DNA of 64,000 nt from JAJNBD01 sp964471475 (GTDB lineage Bacteria; Pseudomonadota; Gammaproteobacteria; CAISUE01), in NCBI GenBank assembly GCA_964471475.1, contig CAYYFQ010000001.1:154771-218770 (forward strand), written 5' to 3'. Within the stretch, counting starts at the first letter, position 1. Each line of letters begins with the position of its first letter. The position numbers and the translations under genes were made by a program. This document shows positions 34,192-42,698 of the stretch, one piece after another. The notes under the pieces were generated by a model. That model ran no database searches and was not told the DNA's origin. It was given only the letters and a program-made list of their open reading frames with translations.

Positions 34192-35733
34192 TTACACAAA
34201 GACTTTTTTGAATTCAACTAAGGCCTTATCTAAGGATTGTTCAATATGCTCGTTATATTCTGGTTTGGCATTAATTTCCGCCATCAACGACCCATATTGA
34301 CTGGCCATAAAACTTTGCAATTCAGATTCAAAATGCGAAATTTTATCGACAGGCACATCATCTAAATAACCCTTTTGCGCTGCAAACAAGCTCACGGCAA
34401 TTTGCGCGACTGACATAGGGGCGTATTGGCTTTGTTTAAGCAATTCGGTAACGCGTTGGCCACGCTCTAGTTGCTTACGAGTGGCCTCGTCTAAATCAGA
34501 AGCAAACTGCGAGAAAGCGGCTAATTCACGATATTGTGCTAAGGCAATCCGAATACTACCCACTAACTTACGAATAATTTGAGTTTGTGCAGCGCCTCCC
34601 ACACGCGATACAGACAAACCGGCATTAATCGCGGGGCGAATACCAGCGTTGAACAAATCAGTTTCTAAAAAAATTTGACCATCGGTAATCGAAATAACGT
34701 TAGTGGGAACGAAAGCAGAGACGTCACCTGCTTGAGTTTCAATGATAGGTAACGCTGTTAAAGAGCCTGTTTTGCCCTTAACAGCACCCTTCGTCATTTT
34801 TTCGACATATTCTTCATTAACACGCGCAGCACGCTCAAGCAAACGCGAATGCAAATAAAAAATATCTCCAGGATAAGCTTCACGACCTGGTGGACGACGC
34901 AATAATAAAGAAATTTGTCGATAGGCTACCGCATGTTTTGACAAATCATCATAAATAATGAGTGCATCTTCACCTTTATCGCGAAAGTACTCGCCCATGG
35001 TGCAACCTGTGTAAGGTGCAATATATTGCAGCGCTGCAGAATCAGCCGCTGTAGCAGAAACGACAGTGGTATATTTCATCGCACCATGCTCTTCCAATTT
35101 ACGCACTAAGTTCGCTACTGAAGACGCTTTTTGACCAATAGCCACATAAATACATTTCACACCGGTATCTTTTTGATTGATAATCGTATCAATCGCAATA
35201 GCTGTTTTACCAGTTTGCCGGTCCCCAATGATTAATTCTCGTTGACCACGTCCAATGGGCACCATGGCATCGATAGACTTACATCCTGTTGCCAAAGGTT
35301 GACTCACTGCTTGGCGTGTAATCACCCCTGGAGCAATTTTTTCAATAGGTGAAAAGTCGCTTGCCGCGATTGCGCCTTTGCCATCGATAGGGTTCCCCAA
35401 TGCATCCACCACGCGACCCAATAAAGCTTCACCTACAGGAACACTTAGCACTTTGCCAGTTGCCGTTACTACACCACCTTCCACTAAATGATCGGAAGGC
35501 CCAAGAACCACAGCACCAACACTATCTCGTTCTAAGTTTAAAGCAAGGCCATAAGTTTTTTCATCAAATTTAAGCATTTCGCCTTGCATAGCATCACTTA
35601 AACCATAAATAGTCACGATGCCATCTTTTAAACTTAAAATAGTCCCAGTACTCTTTATATCGAGTGCCGGAGTAAAATGTGCGATACGATCTTGAATGAT
35701 TTTGCTAATTTCAGTTGCATTGAGTGATGCCAT
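34192..35733 (-). CDS. atpA: F1Fo ATP synthase subunit alpha
   Basis: 513 residues, standard length. The Walker A GDRQTGKTAIAIDTI is near residue 170, YDDLSKHAVAYRQISLLLRRPPGREAYPGD near residue 270, and VGGAAQ near residue 375. The noncatalytic nucleotide-binding subunit of the F1 head, 8 bases from atpG. Confidence 0.98.
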   Translation of the reverse strand: MASLNATEISKIIQDRIAHFTPALDIKSTGTILSLKDGIVTIYGLSDAMQGEMLKFDEKTYGLALNLERDSVGAVVLGPSDHLVEGGVVTATGKVLSVPVGEALLGRVVDALGNPIDGKGAIAASDFSPIEKIAPGVITRQAVSQPLATGCKSIDAMVPIGRGQRELIIGDRQTGKTAIAIDTIINQKDTGVKCIYVAIGQKASSVANLVRKLEEHGAMKYTTVVSATAADSAALQYIAPYTGCTMGEYFRDKGEDALIIYDDLSKHAVAYRQISLLLRRPPGREAYPGDIFYLHSRLLERAARVNEEYVEKMTKGAVKGKTGSLTALPIIETQAGDVSAFVPTNVISITDGQIFLETDLFNAGIRPAINAGLSVSRVGGAAQTQIIRKLVGSIRIALAQYRELAAFSQFASDLDEATRKQLERGQRVTELLKQSQYAPMSVAQIAVSLFAAQKGYLDDVPVDKISHFESELQSFMASQYGSLMAEINAKPEYNEHIEQSLDKALVEFKKVFV

Positions 35734-35744
35734 GAAAAATTACC

Positions 35745-36287
35745 TTATTGAATTAAACTATGATAAAGCGCCTCGAGCTGTGCGTGTAGAGATCGATTGA
35801 TTACTTTATCGCCAATATAAATTTCTAAACCACCAATTAAATCTGAGTTAATTTGCGACTCAATCGCAATAGTTTTCTTAAAGTGCTTTGCCAATTGCTG
35901 TTGCAAGCGCTGTAAAGTTTCTGCATCTATCTCATAAGGAGAAGTCACTACTGCCCGTAAAATCCCAGCATCTTGATCTGCTAATTGATTAAACAGCTCG
36001 CTAATTGTCTCAAGATTGATAAGCCTTCTACTCTCCGCTAATAATTTTAAAAAATTTTGTTGGCCCAAAGACAATAAATTTTGATCATGCGCTTGAATCA
36101 ACTTTAAAAGCTCAGATTGATCAACAAAAGGATTCAATAAATATTTTTTGATGGCGCCATCTGCAAAAAATAAAGCATAAGCAGATAAAAATTTTTGCCA
36201 ATCAGCCAACGCATTTTCAGCTTTAGCAGAAAAAAATGCAGCTTCTGCATAGGGTCGGGCTACTATTTGTGATTCAACAATCGTCAT
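35745..36287 (-). CDS. atpH: F1Fo ATP synthase subunit delta
   Basis: 180 residues. ARPYAEAAFFSAK at the N-terminus and the C-terminal strand region LIGGLEIYIGDKVINRSL are characteristic. It joins the F1 head to the peripheral stalk. Spacing to atpA is 11 bases and to atpF 8. Confidence 0.96.
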   Translation of the reverse strand: MTIVESQIVARPYAEAAFFSAKAENALADWQKFLSAYALFFADGAIKKYLLNPFVDQSELLKLIQAHDQNLLSLGQQNFLKLLAESRRLINLETISELFNQLADQDAGILRAVVTSPYEIDAETLQRLQQQLAKHFKKTIAIESQINSDLIGGLEIYIGDKVINRSLHAQLEALYHSLIQ

Positions 36288-36295
36288 AATAAACC

Positions 36296-36772
36296 CTAAT
36301 TAAAAGAAGATTGAATAGTTTCATCAATCAATGCTTGATTAGCCGCCGCATTCACTTCGCGCTTTAGAATTTTCTCTGCACTCGCAATTGCCATATTGGC
36401 CACTTCCTGCCTTAGCTCTTGCTTGGCCGTTAATATTTCACGAGCCATTTCAACTTTAGCCGCTTCAATAATACGCTGCGCTTCGATTTTCGCGTCTGTT
36501 TTAGCTTGTTCAACAAAAGCTTGAGCGCGTTTGTGTGCTTGATCCAAAATGCGAGCAGCCTCCACTTTACTTTCAGCTAATAACCGTTCAGTTTCTTTTT
36601 TAGTGATTTCGCGATCTTGCATACTTTCCGCCGCAGCGGCTAAAGCATCAGCAATTTGCTTTTGCCGTTCGCTCAGTGCTTTGGTAAGAGGAGGCCACAC
36701 GTAACGCATCGTAAACCACACCACGATGGCAAAAGTAAGCATTTGACCAATCAGCGTTAAATTAATATTCAT
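36296..36772 (-). CDS. atpF: F1Fo ATP synthase subunit b
   Basis: 158 residues. One N-terminal membrane segment (LTLIGQMLTFAIVVWFTMRYVW), then a long charged helix rich in alanine, lysine and glutamate, ending in EKILKREV. It forms the peripheral stalk as a dimer. Confidence 0.96.
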   Translation of the reverse strand: MNINLTLIGQMLTFAIVVWFTMRYVWPPLTKALSERQKQIADALAAAAESMQDREITKKETERLLAESKVEAARILDQAHKRAQAFVEQAKTDAKIEAQRIIEAAKVEMAREILTAKQELRQEVANMAIASAEKILKREVNAAANQALIDETIQSSFN

Positions 36773-36805
36773 GAGGCAAATTCCTTAAACTCAAACATTA
36801 GCCAA

Positions 36806-37111
36806 TTAACTAGCTGCAGCAGTAGCGGCTTTGACTGCTTGATCGATAAATGGGTTACTTGCAAAAAATAAATACAATCCCATTACGATAGAAATCGCTG
36901 CAAATGCGTCAACTAACCCTGCCATTAAAAACATACGTACCATCAACATTGGAGAAAGCTCTGGTTGACGTGCCACACCTTCCAAAAATTTACCGCCTAA
37001 AATTCCAAAACCAATGGCAGTTCCTAACGCCGCAAGGCCAATAAGTAAACCTGCGGCAATGGCGCTATGGCCCGTGATGGCAGCGAGAGCTGCTAGTTTT
37101 GCTACATCCAT
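36806..37111 (-). CDS. atpE: F1Fo ATP synthase subunit c
   Basis: 101 residues from the ATG at 37111, preceded by GGAG at 6 bases; a TTG four codons upstream overlaps that site and is unlikely. Two membrane helices flank the polar loop GGKFLEGVARQPELSP. The ion-binding carboxylate is Asp68 in AGLVDAFAAIS, without the extra polar ligands of sodium-type rings, so a proton ring is expected. The C-terminal tail (QAVKAATAAAS) is longer than in E. coli. Confidence 0.95.
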   Translation of the reverse strand: MDVAKLAALAAITGHSAIAAGLLIGLAALGTAIGFGILGGKFLEGVARQPELSPMLMVRMFLMAGLVDAFAAISIVMGLYLFFASNPFIDQAVKAATAAAS

Positions 37112-37123
37112 AAAGTTCTCCAA

Positions 37124-37223
37124 AGTTACGGGATATTGACAACACTACTATTTGTCAAGATGCCCTAGGTTAAAAAAATATTTTATTTTAATCTGTCTCA
37201 GTATAACGAATTGTCAACACACC
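37124..37223. other. atpB-atpE intergenic segment with repeat words
   Basis: An unusually long gap within the operon (about 112 bases to the atpE start). It contains TTGACAA (about 37135) and TTGTCAA (about 37151) facing each other, GATGCCCTA just after, and the 17-bp word shared with 32330-32346 at its atpB end (37207-37223). On the reverse strand TTGACA words could also serve as internal -35 sites, but no good -10 is seen at proper spacing. Confidence 0.4.
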
Positions 37224-38024
37224 CTAATGTTTTTCGTGCGCCATACTTAAATAGACGACAGTTAACATCATAAAAATAAATGCTTGTAATAGAATAATTA
37301 AAATGTGAAAAATGCCCCAAATCCCCCCCACTGTCCATTGCAAATACCAAGGCAATAAACCAATGAGAATAAAAATAAGTTCGCCTGCAAACATATTACC
37401 AAAGAGCCGCAAGGAGAGTGAAATAGGTTTTACACAGTCCTCGATAAAACGAAACAACACATTCAGTGGAAATAACCATTTACCAAAAGGCTTAGTCAGC
37501 ATTTCGTGGCCCAAACCTACCAATCCTTTAATTCTTAAATTGTAATACACTAACAAGACAAAAACCCAAATTGACAACCCGAACGTAATATTAGGATCAG
37601 AAGTAGGGACCGCACGAAAATGTCCTACATTAATAAGCGCCAAAGTATCCGGCAGTAAATCGACGGGCAACAAGTCCATCAGATTCATTAAAAAGACCCA
37701 GACAAATATAGTTAAGGCTAAAGGGGCAATTAATTGACTTTCTCCGTGAAAAGTTTCACGAACCATTTTTTGAACTGCCTCAAGTACCATTTCAACAGCA
37801 CATTGAAAACGCCCAGGAGCCTTTGCCGAAGCTCTGCGAGCAGCTAAAGCAAAAAGCGTACAAAATACAACAGCCATGATTATCGCAATCAGCATGCTAT
37901 CGAGATTAATTGTCCAAAAACCCCCATCACTTCCCACTCGCATCGTCAACCCATTGAGTTGCCAATGGTCTAAATGGTGCTGAACATAGCTAGACGCATC
38001 ATCAATTGATTGAAAATTTAGCAT
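37224..38024 (-). CDS. atpB: F1Fo ATP synthase subunit a
   Basis: 266 residues with five to six membrane segments. The conserved arginine helix LSLRLFGNMFAGELIFILI is near residue 200, and PFGKWLFPLNVLFRFIEDCVKPISL precedes it. It makes the proton half-channels. It begins 4 bases after atpI. Confidence 0.97.
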   Translation of the reverse strand: MLNFQSIDDASSYVQHHLDHWQLNGLTMRVGSDGGFWTINLDSMLIAIIMAVVFCTLFALAARRASAKAPGRFQCAVEMVLEAVQKMVRETFHGESQLIAPLALTIFVWVFLMNLMDLLPVDLLPDTLALINVGHFRAVPTSDPNITFGLSIWVFVLLVYYNLRIKGLVGLGHEMLTKPFGKWLFPLNVLFRFIEDCVKPISLSLRLFGNMFAGELIFILIGLLPWYLQWTVGGIWGIFHILIILLQAFIFMMLTVVYLSMAHEKH

Positions 38025-38027
38025 ATT

Positions 38028-38393
38028 TTATAAATCACCCAATGCTTTGCAAGATAAAAACCAATATAAAATTAAATTTGTTACAAACCCACTCAAAACT
38101 GGCCCCATTGGTTGGTGAAAATAAACAATCCCCAACAAAAATAGGCTTCCATAGAGCAACAGCTTTAAAAATTCTGCCACGCAAAAAAGTTTGAAAAAAC
38201 CTGTTGCTCTTTTAGCACGAATTTTTTTTATAAGCATTAAAAAAAATAACGCTTCTCCACACCAAACAACGCTGGCGCCCCACAAAAAAGCTTGAGCTAT
38301 TACATATGATTTGAGCCATCCAACGAACAGAGCCACTATCAATGTAATCAGAACAGGAATTAAACGGCTATGCCATGTTTTCATGGCTTTCAT
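38028..38393 (-). CDS. atpI: ATP synthase subunit I-like protein
   Basis: The open frame reaches 38438, but ATGs at 38393 and 38384 (MKAMKTWHSRL) fit the family better. About 121 residues with four hydrophobic segments, the usual form of AtpI, which helps assemble the c-ring. Sequence conservation in this family is poor; the call rests on topology and position directly before atpB. Confidence 0.75.
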   Translation of the reverse strand: MKAMKTWHSRLIPVLITLIVALFVGWLKSYVIAQAFLWGASVVWCGEALFFLMLIKKIRAKRATGFFKLFCVAEFLKLLLYGSLFLLGIVYFHQPMGPVLSGFVTNLILYWFLSCKALGDL

Positions 38394-38471
38394 GACCCAG
38401 AATTTCCAAAGCCCAAAAATCGCAAGATTATATAGCAAAAAGTCGCGTAGCTCAAGCGATTTTACGCAAAA

Positions 38472-38486
38472 CGAAGTCTAGCTTCG
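38472..38486 (-). terminator. Possible intrinsic terminator between lptB and atpI
   Basis: CGAAG-TCTAG-CTTCG forms a 5-bp hairpin. T-runs of four (reverse strand) and five (forward) flank it. It lies between the end of lptB and the start of the atp operon, where the upstream recR-lptAB transcript would be expected to stop. Confidence 0.4.
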
Positions 38487-38517
38487 GTTTTTCAAAAAAT
38501 GAAGCCAGGCCTCAAAG

Positions 38518-39243
38518 CTACAAGTAAAATTCATCACCCAAATACACTTCACGTACTTTTTGATCGGCTAGAATTTCATTAGGAGTGCCGGTGCAAATGA
38601 TTTTGCCTTCACTCACAATATAAGCTCGCTCACAGATATCAAGGGTTTCGCGAACATTATGGTCGGTAATTAATACGCCAATCCCACGATTTTTTAAATG
38701 AAGAATAATGCGTTTAATATCAATCACCGAAATAGGATCTATTCCTGCAAACGGTTCGTCTAACAAAATAAAATGCGGATTAAAAGCTAGCGCTCGAGCA
38801 ATTTCCACCCGACGTCGCTCACCTCCTGACAAACTAATTCCTAAACTATAGCGCACTTGAGTTAAATGAAATTCCAACAAGAGCTGCTCCATCATATGTA
38901 AATGCTCTTCGTGCGTCAAATCCTCTCGCAACTGCAAAATAGCTAGTATATTTTGTTCCACTGATAATTTACGAAAAACCGACGCTTCTTGAGGCAAATA
39001 ACCAATACCTAAACGCGCACGCTCTGCCATGGATAAACGTGTAATATTTTTCCCATCGCACCACACTTCGCCATGATCTGCCTCTATTAAACCTACAATC
39101 ATATAAAAACTAGTCGTTTTCCCAGCCCCATTAGGCCCGAGCAAACCAACCACTTCGCCTTCAGTGACTTCTAACGACACATCACGTACCACCACACGTT
39201 TTTGATAAGTTTTAGCTAAATGTTTGGCAATTATTTTTTTCAT
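38518..39243 (-). CDS. lptB: LPS export ABC transporter ATP-binding protein
   Basis: 241 residues. Walker A GPNGAGKTTSFYMIVG is near residue 36, the signature LSGGERRRVEIARAL near residue 137, Walker B FILLDEPFAGIDP near 158, and the switch histidine in LITDHN. It powers LPS transport by LptBFGC. The gene overlaps lptA by 4 bases. No lptC is present between lptA and other genes here. Confidence 0.97.
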   Translation of the reverse strand: MKKIIAKHLAKTYQKRVVVRDVSLEVTEGEVVGLLGPNGAGKTTSFYMIVGLIEADHGEVWCDGKNITRLSMAERARLGIGYLPQEASVFRKLSVEQNILAILQLREDLTHEEHLHMMEQLLLEFHLTQVRYSLGISLSGGERRRVEIARALAFNPHFILLDEPFAGIDPISVIDIKRIILHLKNRGIGVLITDHNVRETLDICERAYIVSEGKIICTGTPNEILADQKVREVYLGDEFYL

Positions 39244-39767
39244 GGTTTTGGATGTATCACAATTTTCACTGATTGATTTGCCCCTCCCTTAGTTGGCAAT
39301 GATTGCACAGTACCTGTCGCGGGATTATAAGTAATGAGAGGTGCTGAGTATGTATCAAGCGACTGCGTGACAACAGCATTATCTCTGAGGATCACTAAAG
39401 GTTGCAGAGGATAATAATCGATTTGAGTTGCTTTGGCTACTAAAGGAGTTCGCTTTCCATCCAATATCGTCGAGTAAGTAGCGGGTGTACCATTGGCAGA
39501 AATTTGATCAATTTTATGCTGAGCTTCTGTCAAATGCACCGTAACGGCATCGGCCGTCAACGAACTTGAGCCTTGATGTGCAACGACATGACCTTGATAC
39601 TTAGCTGTTAAATCACTCTGTGTAAATTGCGCACTATCACTTTGTAGTTTTAGCACTTGATCTTTATCGCTACGTAAAGCAAAGGCTGACGCATTGAATA
39701 AAAGCAAGACGCCTAAAAAACTGCAGCGAAAAAAAATAGGGTTATTTAAAAAAAAGCTTACGCGCAT
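39240..39767 (-). CDS. lptA: LPS transport periplasmic protein
   Basis: 175 residues. N-terminal signal (FLGVLLLFNASAFA), then the OstA-like jellyroll with LQSDSAQFTQSDLTAKYQGHV and SLTADAVTVHL. It bridges LPS across the periplasm. Its start overlaps the end of recR by 10 bases, an uncommon neighbour. Confidence 0.9.
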   Translation of the reverse strand: MRVSFFLNNPIFFRCSFLGVLLLFNASAFALRSDKDQVLKLQSDSAQFTQSDLTAKYQGHVVAHQGSSSLTADAVTVHLTEAQHKIDQISANGTPATYSTILDGKRTPLVAKATQIDYYPLQPLVILRDNAVVTQSLDTYSAPLITYNPATGTVQSLPTKGGANQSVKIVIHPKP

Positions 39768-40384
39768 TCTTCAGTTGAGTTAACTATAATAGTTGGCAAA
39801 GCGGAGCGCGCATCCAAAGCACGCGCCAAGGTAGAACCATCGACATATTCAAGTTCGCCGCCAAGGGGTACTCCATAGGCAATCCGAGTAATCTTCACAG
39901 GATAAGGTGTAAGTAAATTAGCAATGTAATGCGCTGTAGCCTCGCCTTCAACTGTAAGATTGGTAGCTAAAATAACTTCTGTTAAAGCCGATTGCTGACA
40001 ACGTTCAAGCAATAAATCCAACCCTAATGCTTTAGGACCAACACCATCTAAAGGAGATAAACGACCCAATAAGATAAAATATTGACCGCGATAACAAGCG
40101 GTTTGTTCAATCGCCATCACATCAGCAGGAGTTTCCACAATGCATAACACACAAGGATCTCGACGCTTATCCAGGCAAAGTGAGCAAATAGGATCTTCAG
40201 AAAAATTGCGGCAAGCTTGGCAATGTTGAATTTGAGTTAAAGCACGCTCTAATACATTAGCTAATTTTCTGCCTCCATCGCGCTGACGTTCTAACAGATG
40301 AAGCGCCATGCGTTGAGCAGATTTATTGCCAACCCCAGGCAAACAACGCAGTGCCTCTACTAACTCTGCCAATAAAGGCGACAT
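39758..40384 (-). CDS. recR: Recombination mediator protein
   Basis: 208 residues. Helix-hairpin-helix LRCLPGVGNKSAQRMALHLL near residue 10, zinc knuckle CQACRNFSEDPICSLC near residue 55, and a Toprim domain (VETPADVMAIEQT) near residue 83. It loads RecA with RecFO. One base separates it from ybaB. Confidence 0.97.
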   Translation of the reverse strand: MSPLLAELVEALRCLPGVGNKSAQRMALHLLERQRDGGRKLANVLERALTQIQHCQACRNFSEDPICSLCLDKRRDPCVLCIVETPADVMAIEQTACYRGQYFILLGRLSPLDGVGPKALGLDLLLERCQQSALTEVILATNLTVEGEATAHYIANLLTPYPVKITRIAYGVPLGGELEYVDGSTLARALDARSALPTIIVNSTEECA

Positions 40385-40714
40385 TTATTCACCATCCGGC
40401 AGCTTAAAATCATTGGGTAATTTCATATCTGCTGTTAAAACAGACATCTTACCTCGCGTACCTTGATCGACTTTATGCACCGCATCGTTGATTGCAGCAG
40501 CCACCATATCTTCTAACACGGCTTTCTCTTCCGACAATAACCCGGGGTCAATATCGACTTTTTTGCACTCATAACGCCCTGTCAACACAACAGTAACAAG
40601 GCCAGCACCTGACACCCCTGTCACCTCGAGAGAGGCTATTTCTTTCTGAATATCTTGCATTTTTTTTTGCATTTCTTCAGCTTGCTTCATTAACTCATTA
40701 AAGTTGATATCCAT
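40385..40714 (-). CDS. ybaB: YbaB/EbfC-family nucleoid-associated protein
   Basis: 109 residues from the ATG at 40714, which has AGAGGA 6 bases upstream; an in-frame upstream ATG at 40741 is less likely. FNELMKQAEEMQKKMQDIQKEI and VTGRYECKKVDIDPGLLS-like strand pattern identify the family. It normally lies between dnaX and recR. dnaX would be expected just upstream, but the assembly gap begins 57 bases away. Confidence 0.95.
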   Translation of the reverse strand: MDINFNELMKQAEEMQKKMQDIQKEIASLEVTGVSGAGLVTVVLTGRYECKKVDIDPGLLSEEKAVLEDMVAAAINDAVHKVDQGTRGKMSVLTADMKLPNDFKLPDGE

Positions 40715-40770
40715 CGTTGTTCCTCTAGATTCAGGGCTCAAAAGTTTTTGAGCTTCCTATGATGCCATCA

Positions 40771-40780
40771 NNNNNNNNNN
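40771..40780. other. Assembly gap (ten Ns)
   Basis: Ten unresolved bases join two contigs. The left contig ends just upstream of ybaB, where dnaX would be expected; the right starts before the OmpA-like gene. True distance and adjacency are not known. Confidence 0.99.
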
Positions 40781-40868
40781 ATATTTTTTCAATCTACTAC
40801 TTTACAGTATTTACATTCGCCACAATTGCCTTGTATACTTTTACTCGTTGATATACATACAAAATCTT

Positions 40869-41417
40869 ATGGCAAAAACATCATGGCGGCGGTTGAGATT
40901 AAGTTCTTGGTTCATTGTATGCTTCCTATTGACGGGATGCCAGCATCAATTCGCTTGTCTCAATTGTCACGCCCCTGATCAATCGCCTGTGATTTATCAA
41001 AACACAATGACGGACTTACAACGCGCTGACATTACCCTCATGCCAAAAGGGGAATCTTTAAAAGCCATTATTCCAACCGATGATTTTTTCCTAACGAATA
41101 AACCAACGATCAAAACAGATAAATTTTCAGCATTAAAATTATTAGCCGATACCCTGAAACGATACGGTAATGCCAGCGTTAAAGTCATTGGTTATACCGA
41201 CTCTGTTCAGGATGATAAAACACAAGAAACATTGAGCCTTGCTCGAGCGCGTGCTGTCTTGGTATATTTGTGGTCACAAGGCTTAGACGCAGAACATTTA
41301 TATGCGGTTGGTTTAGGTGAGAGTGATCCAGTAGGGGATTTTAACAACGTAGATGCCAATGGCGCCAACCGTCGGATTGAAGTCATTGTTCACGCGCATT
41401 GCACCACATGCTTTTAA
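40869..41417 (+). CDS. OmpA-family peptidoglycan-binding lipoprotein
   Basis: 182 residues from the ATG at 40869, or seven more from 40848. The N-terminus ends in a lipobox (LLTGC), so it is probably an outer-membrane lipoprotein. After a linker, the OmpA C-terminal domain is present: VIGYTDSVQDDKTQETLSLARARAV near residue 115 and GANRRIEVIVHA near the end, which contains the arginine that binds peptidoglycan. A pair of extra cysteines (CLNC, CTTC) is unusual. It overlaps the cca start by 10 bases. Confidence 0.85.
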   Translation: MAKTSWRRLRLSSWFIVCFLLTGCQHQFACLNCHAPDQSPVIYQNTMTDLQRADITLMPKGESLKAIIPTDDFFLTNKPTIKTDKFSALKLLADTLKRYGNASVKVIGYTDSVQDDKTQETLSLARARAVLVYLWSQGLDAEHLYAVGLGESDPVGDFNNVDANGANRRIEVIVHAHCTTCF

Positions 41418-42631
41418 AAACCTATTTGGTTGGGGGCGCCGTTCGTGATCAATTATTAGGACTTGATGTTGTTGAAAAAGATTATGTCGTCGTTGGATCC
41501 TCCCCTGAAGAAATGATTGCCTTAAATTTTAAGCCCATCGGCAAAGATTTCCCCGTTTTTTTACATCCTGAAACTAAAGCAGAATATGCGCTTGCGCGCA
41601 CAGAACGGAAAATTAAAGCGGGGTACCATGGTTTTGAGTTTTACACCGCTAAAAATGTCACTTTAGAAGATGATCTGGCAAGGAGAGACCTTACCATCAA
41701 TGCCATGGCACTTGATGAAAAGGGAAACTTAATCGACCCCTTTTACGGCCAACAAGATTTAGAAAATCGTATTTTACGCCATGTATCGAAAGCTTTTGCG
41801 GAAGACCCTGTACGCGTGTTGCGCCTAGCACGCTTTGCTGCGCGCTTTCATCATTTAGGCTTTAAAATTGCCGATGAAACCATCGCATTAATTAATGAAA
41901 TGCGTGTTCATGGAGAACTAAACTCGCTCATTGCAGAAAGAGTATGGCAAGAAACCACTCGAGCACTTAAAGAGCCTTCACCAAGCATCTACTTTCGTGT
42001 ATTACGTGAGTGTCAGGCATTAGCTATTCTTTTTCCAGAACTCGATGCTTTGTTTGACATTTCTACACGATTACCCAATCAATCTATCATCAATAGCGCT
42101 GAATTAGCTTTTCGCACGTTAGATCAAAGCAGCAAACTCACGCATCATATTGAGATCCGATGGGCGACTCTCACGCAAGGTCTTGGGAAAGCATTGCTCG
42201 AATCAACTTGTCATCCTGTACCTTTTTTAAGTCAGTATACCTCCCCACTCCCACTTAATGCCTTACGTAAACGGTATAAAATTAGCCATAATTGCTTCGA
42301 TATAGCTAACATAGTCGCTCAAGAATTTTTACTTTGGTTTAATGCCTCTACGGCGGAAAAAGTTTTGGAATTATTTGATCGCTGCGACGCGCTACGGCGG
42401 TTAGAGCGGTTTCAACAAGTTATTTGCGCATGGGAAACTTGTTGTACTGCCGCAGGGGTGAAGACACCATCTTCTATCAACTTAGTACACCTATTAAATC
42501 AATTACAATCCTATTTAAAAACACTCACTTATCCCACAACATTTACTGGGAAAGCTATTAAAGCTTTTTATCATCAAGCGAAACTCGAGTTTATTCACAA
42601 TTACACTAAACATAGCGTCAACACGCCCTAG
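41408..42631 (+). CDS. cca: CCA-adding tRNA nucleotidyltransferase
   Basis: 407 residues from the ATG at 41408; a TTG at 41399 is less likely. YLVGGAVRDQLLG at the N-terminus, EKDYVVVG with the metal-binding aspartates, RRDLTINAMA near residue 95 and RVLRLARFAARF near residue 135 are the class II nucleotidyltransferase core. It repairs or adds the 3' CCA. The length is like the E. coli enzyme, but an HD motif is not obvious. The last codons (SVNTP) come from the GTCAACACGCCCTA word at 42617-42630. Confidence 0.93.
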   Translation: MLLKTYLVGGAVRDQLLGLDVVEKDYVVVGSSPEEMIALNFKPIGKDFPVFLHPETKAEYALARTERKIKAGYHGFEFYTAKNVTLEDDLARRDLTINAMALDEKGNLIDPFYGQQDLENRILRHVSKAFAEDPVRVLRLARFAARFHHLGFKIADETIALINEMRVHGELNSLIAERVWQETTRALKEPSPSIYFRVLRECQALAILFPELDALFDISTRLPNQSIINSAELAFRTLDQSSKLTHHIEIRWATLTQGLGKALLESTCHPVPFLSQYTSPLPLNALRKRYKISHNCFDIANIVAQEFLLWFNASTAEKVLELFDRCDALRRLERFQQVICAWETCCTAAGVKTPSSINLVHLLNQLQSYLKTLTYPTTFTGKAIKAFYHQAKLEFIHNYTKHSVNTP

Positions 42632-42698
42632 AACATACTCGCGCCTCGAAGTACAAGTAGTATATACTACCCTATTCATTATTACTTAATTAACCCGC

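Noticed and set aside
41399..41407. TTG start for cca
   Set aside because: The ATG at 41408 begins directly before the conserved YLVGGAVRD motif at normal distance.
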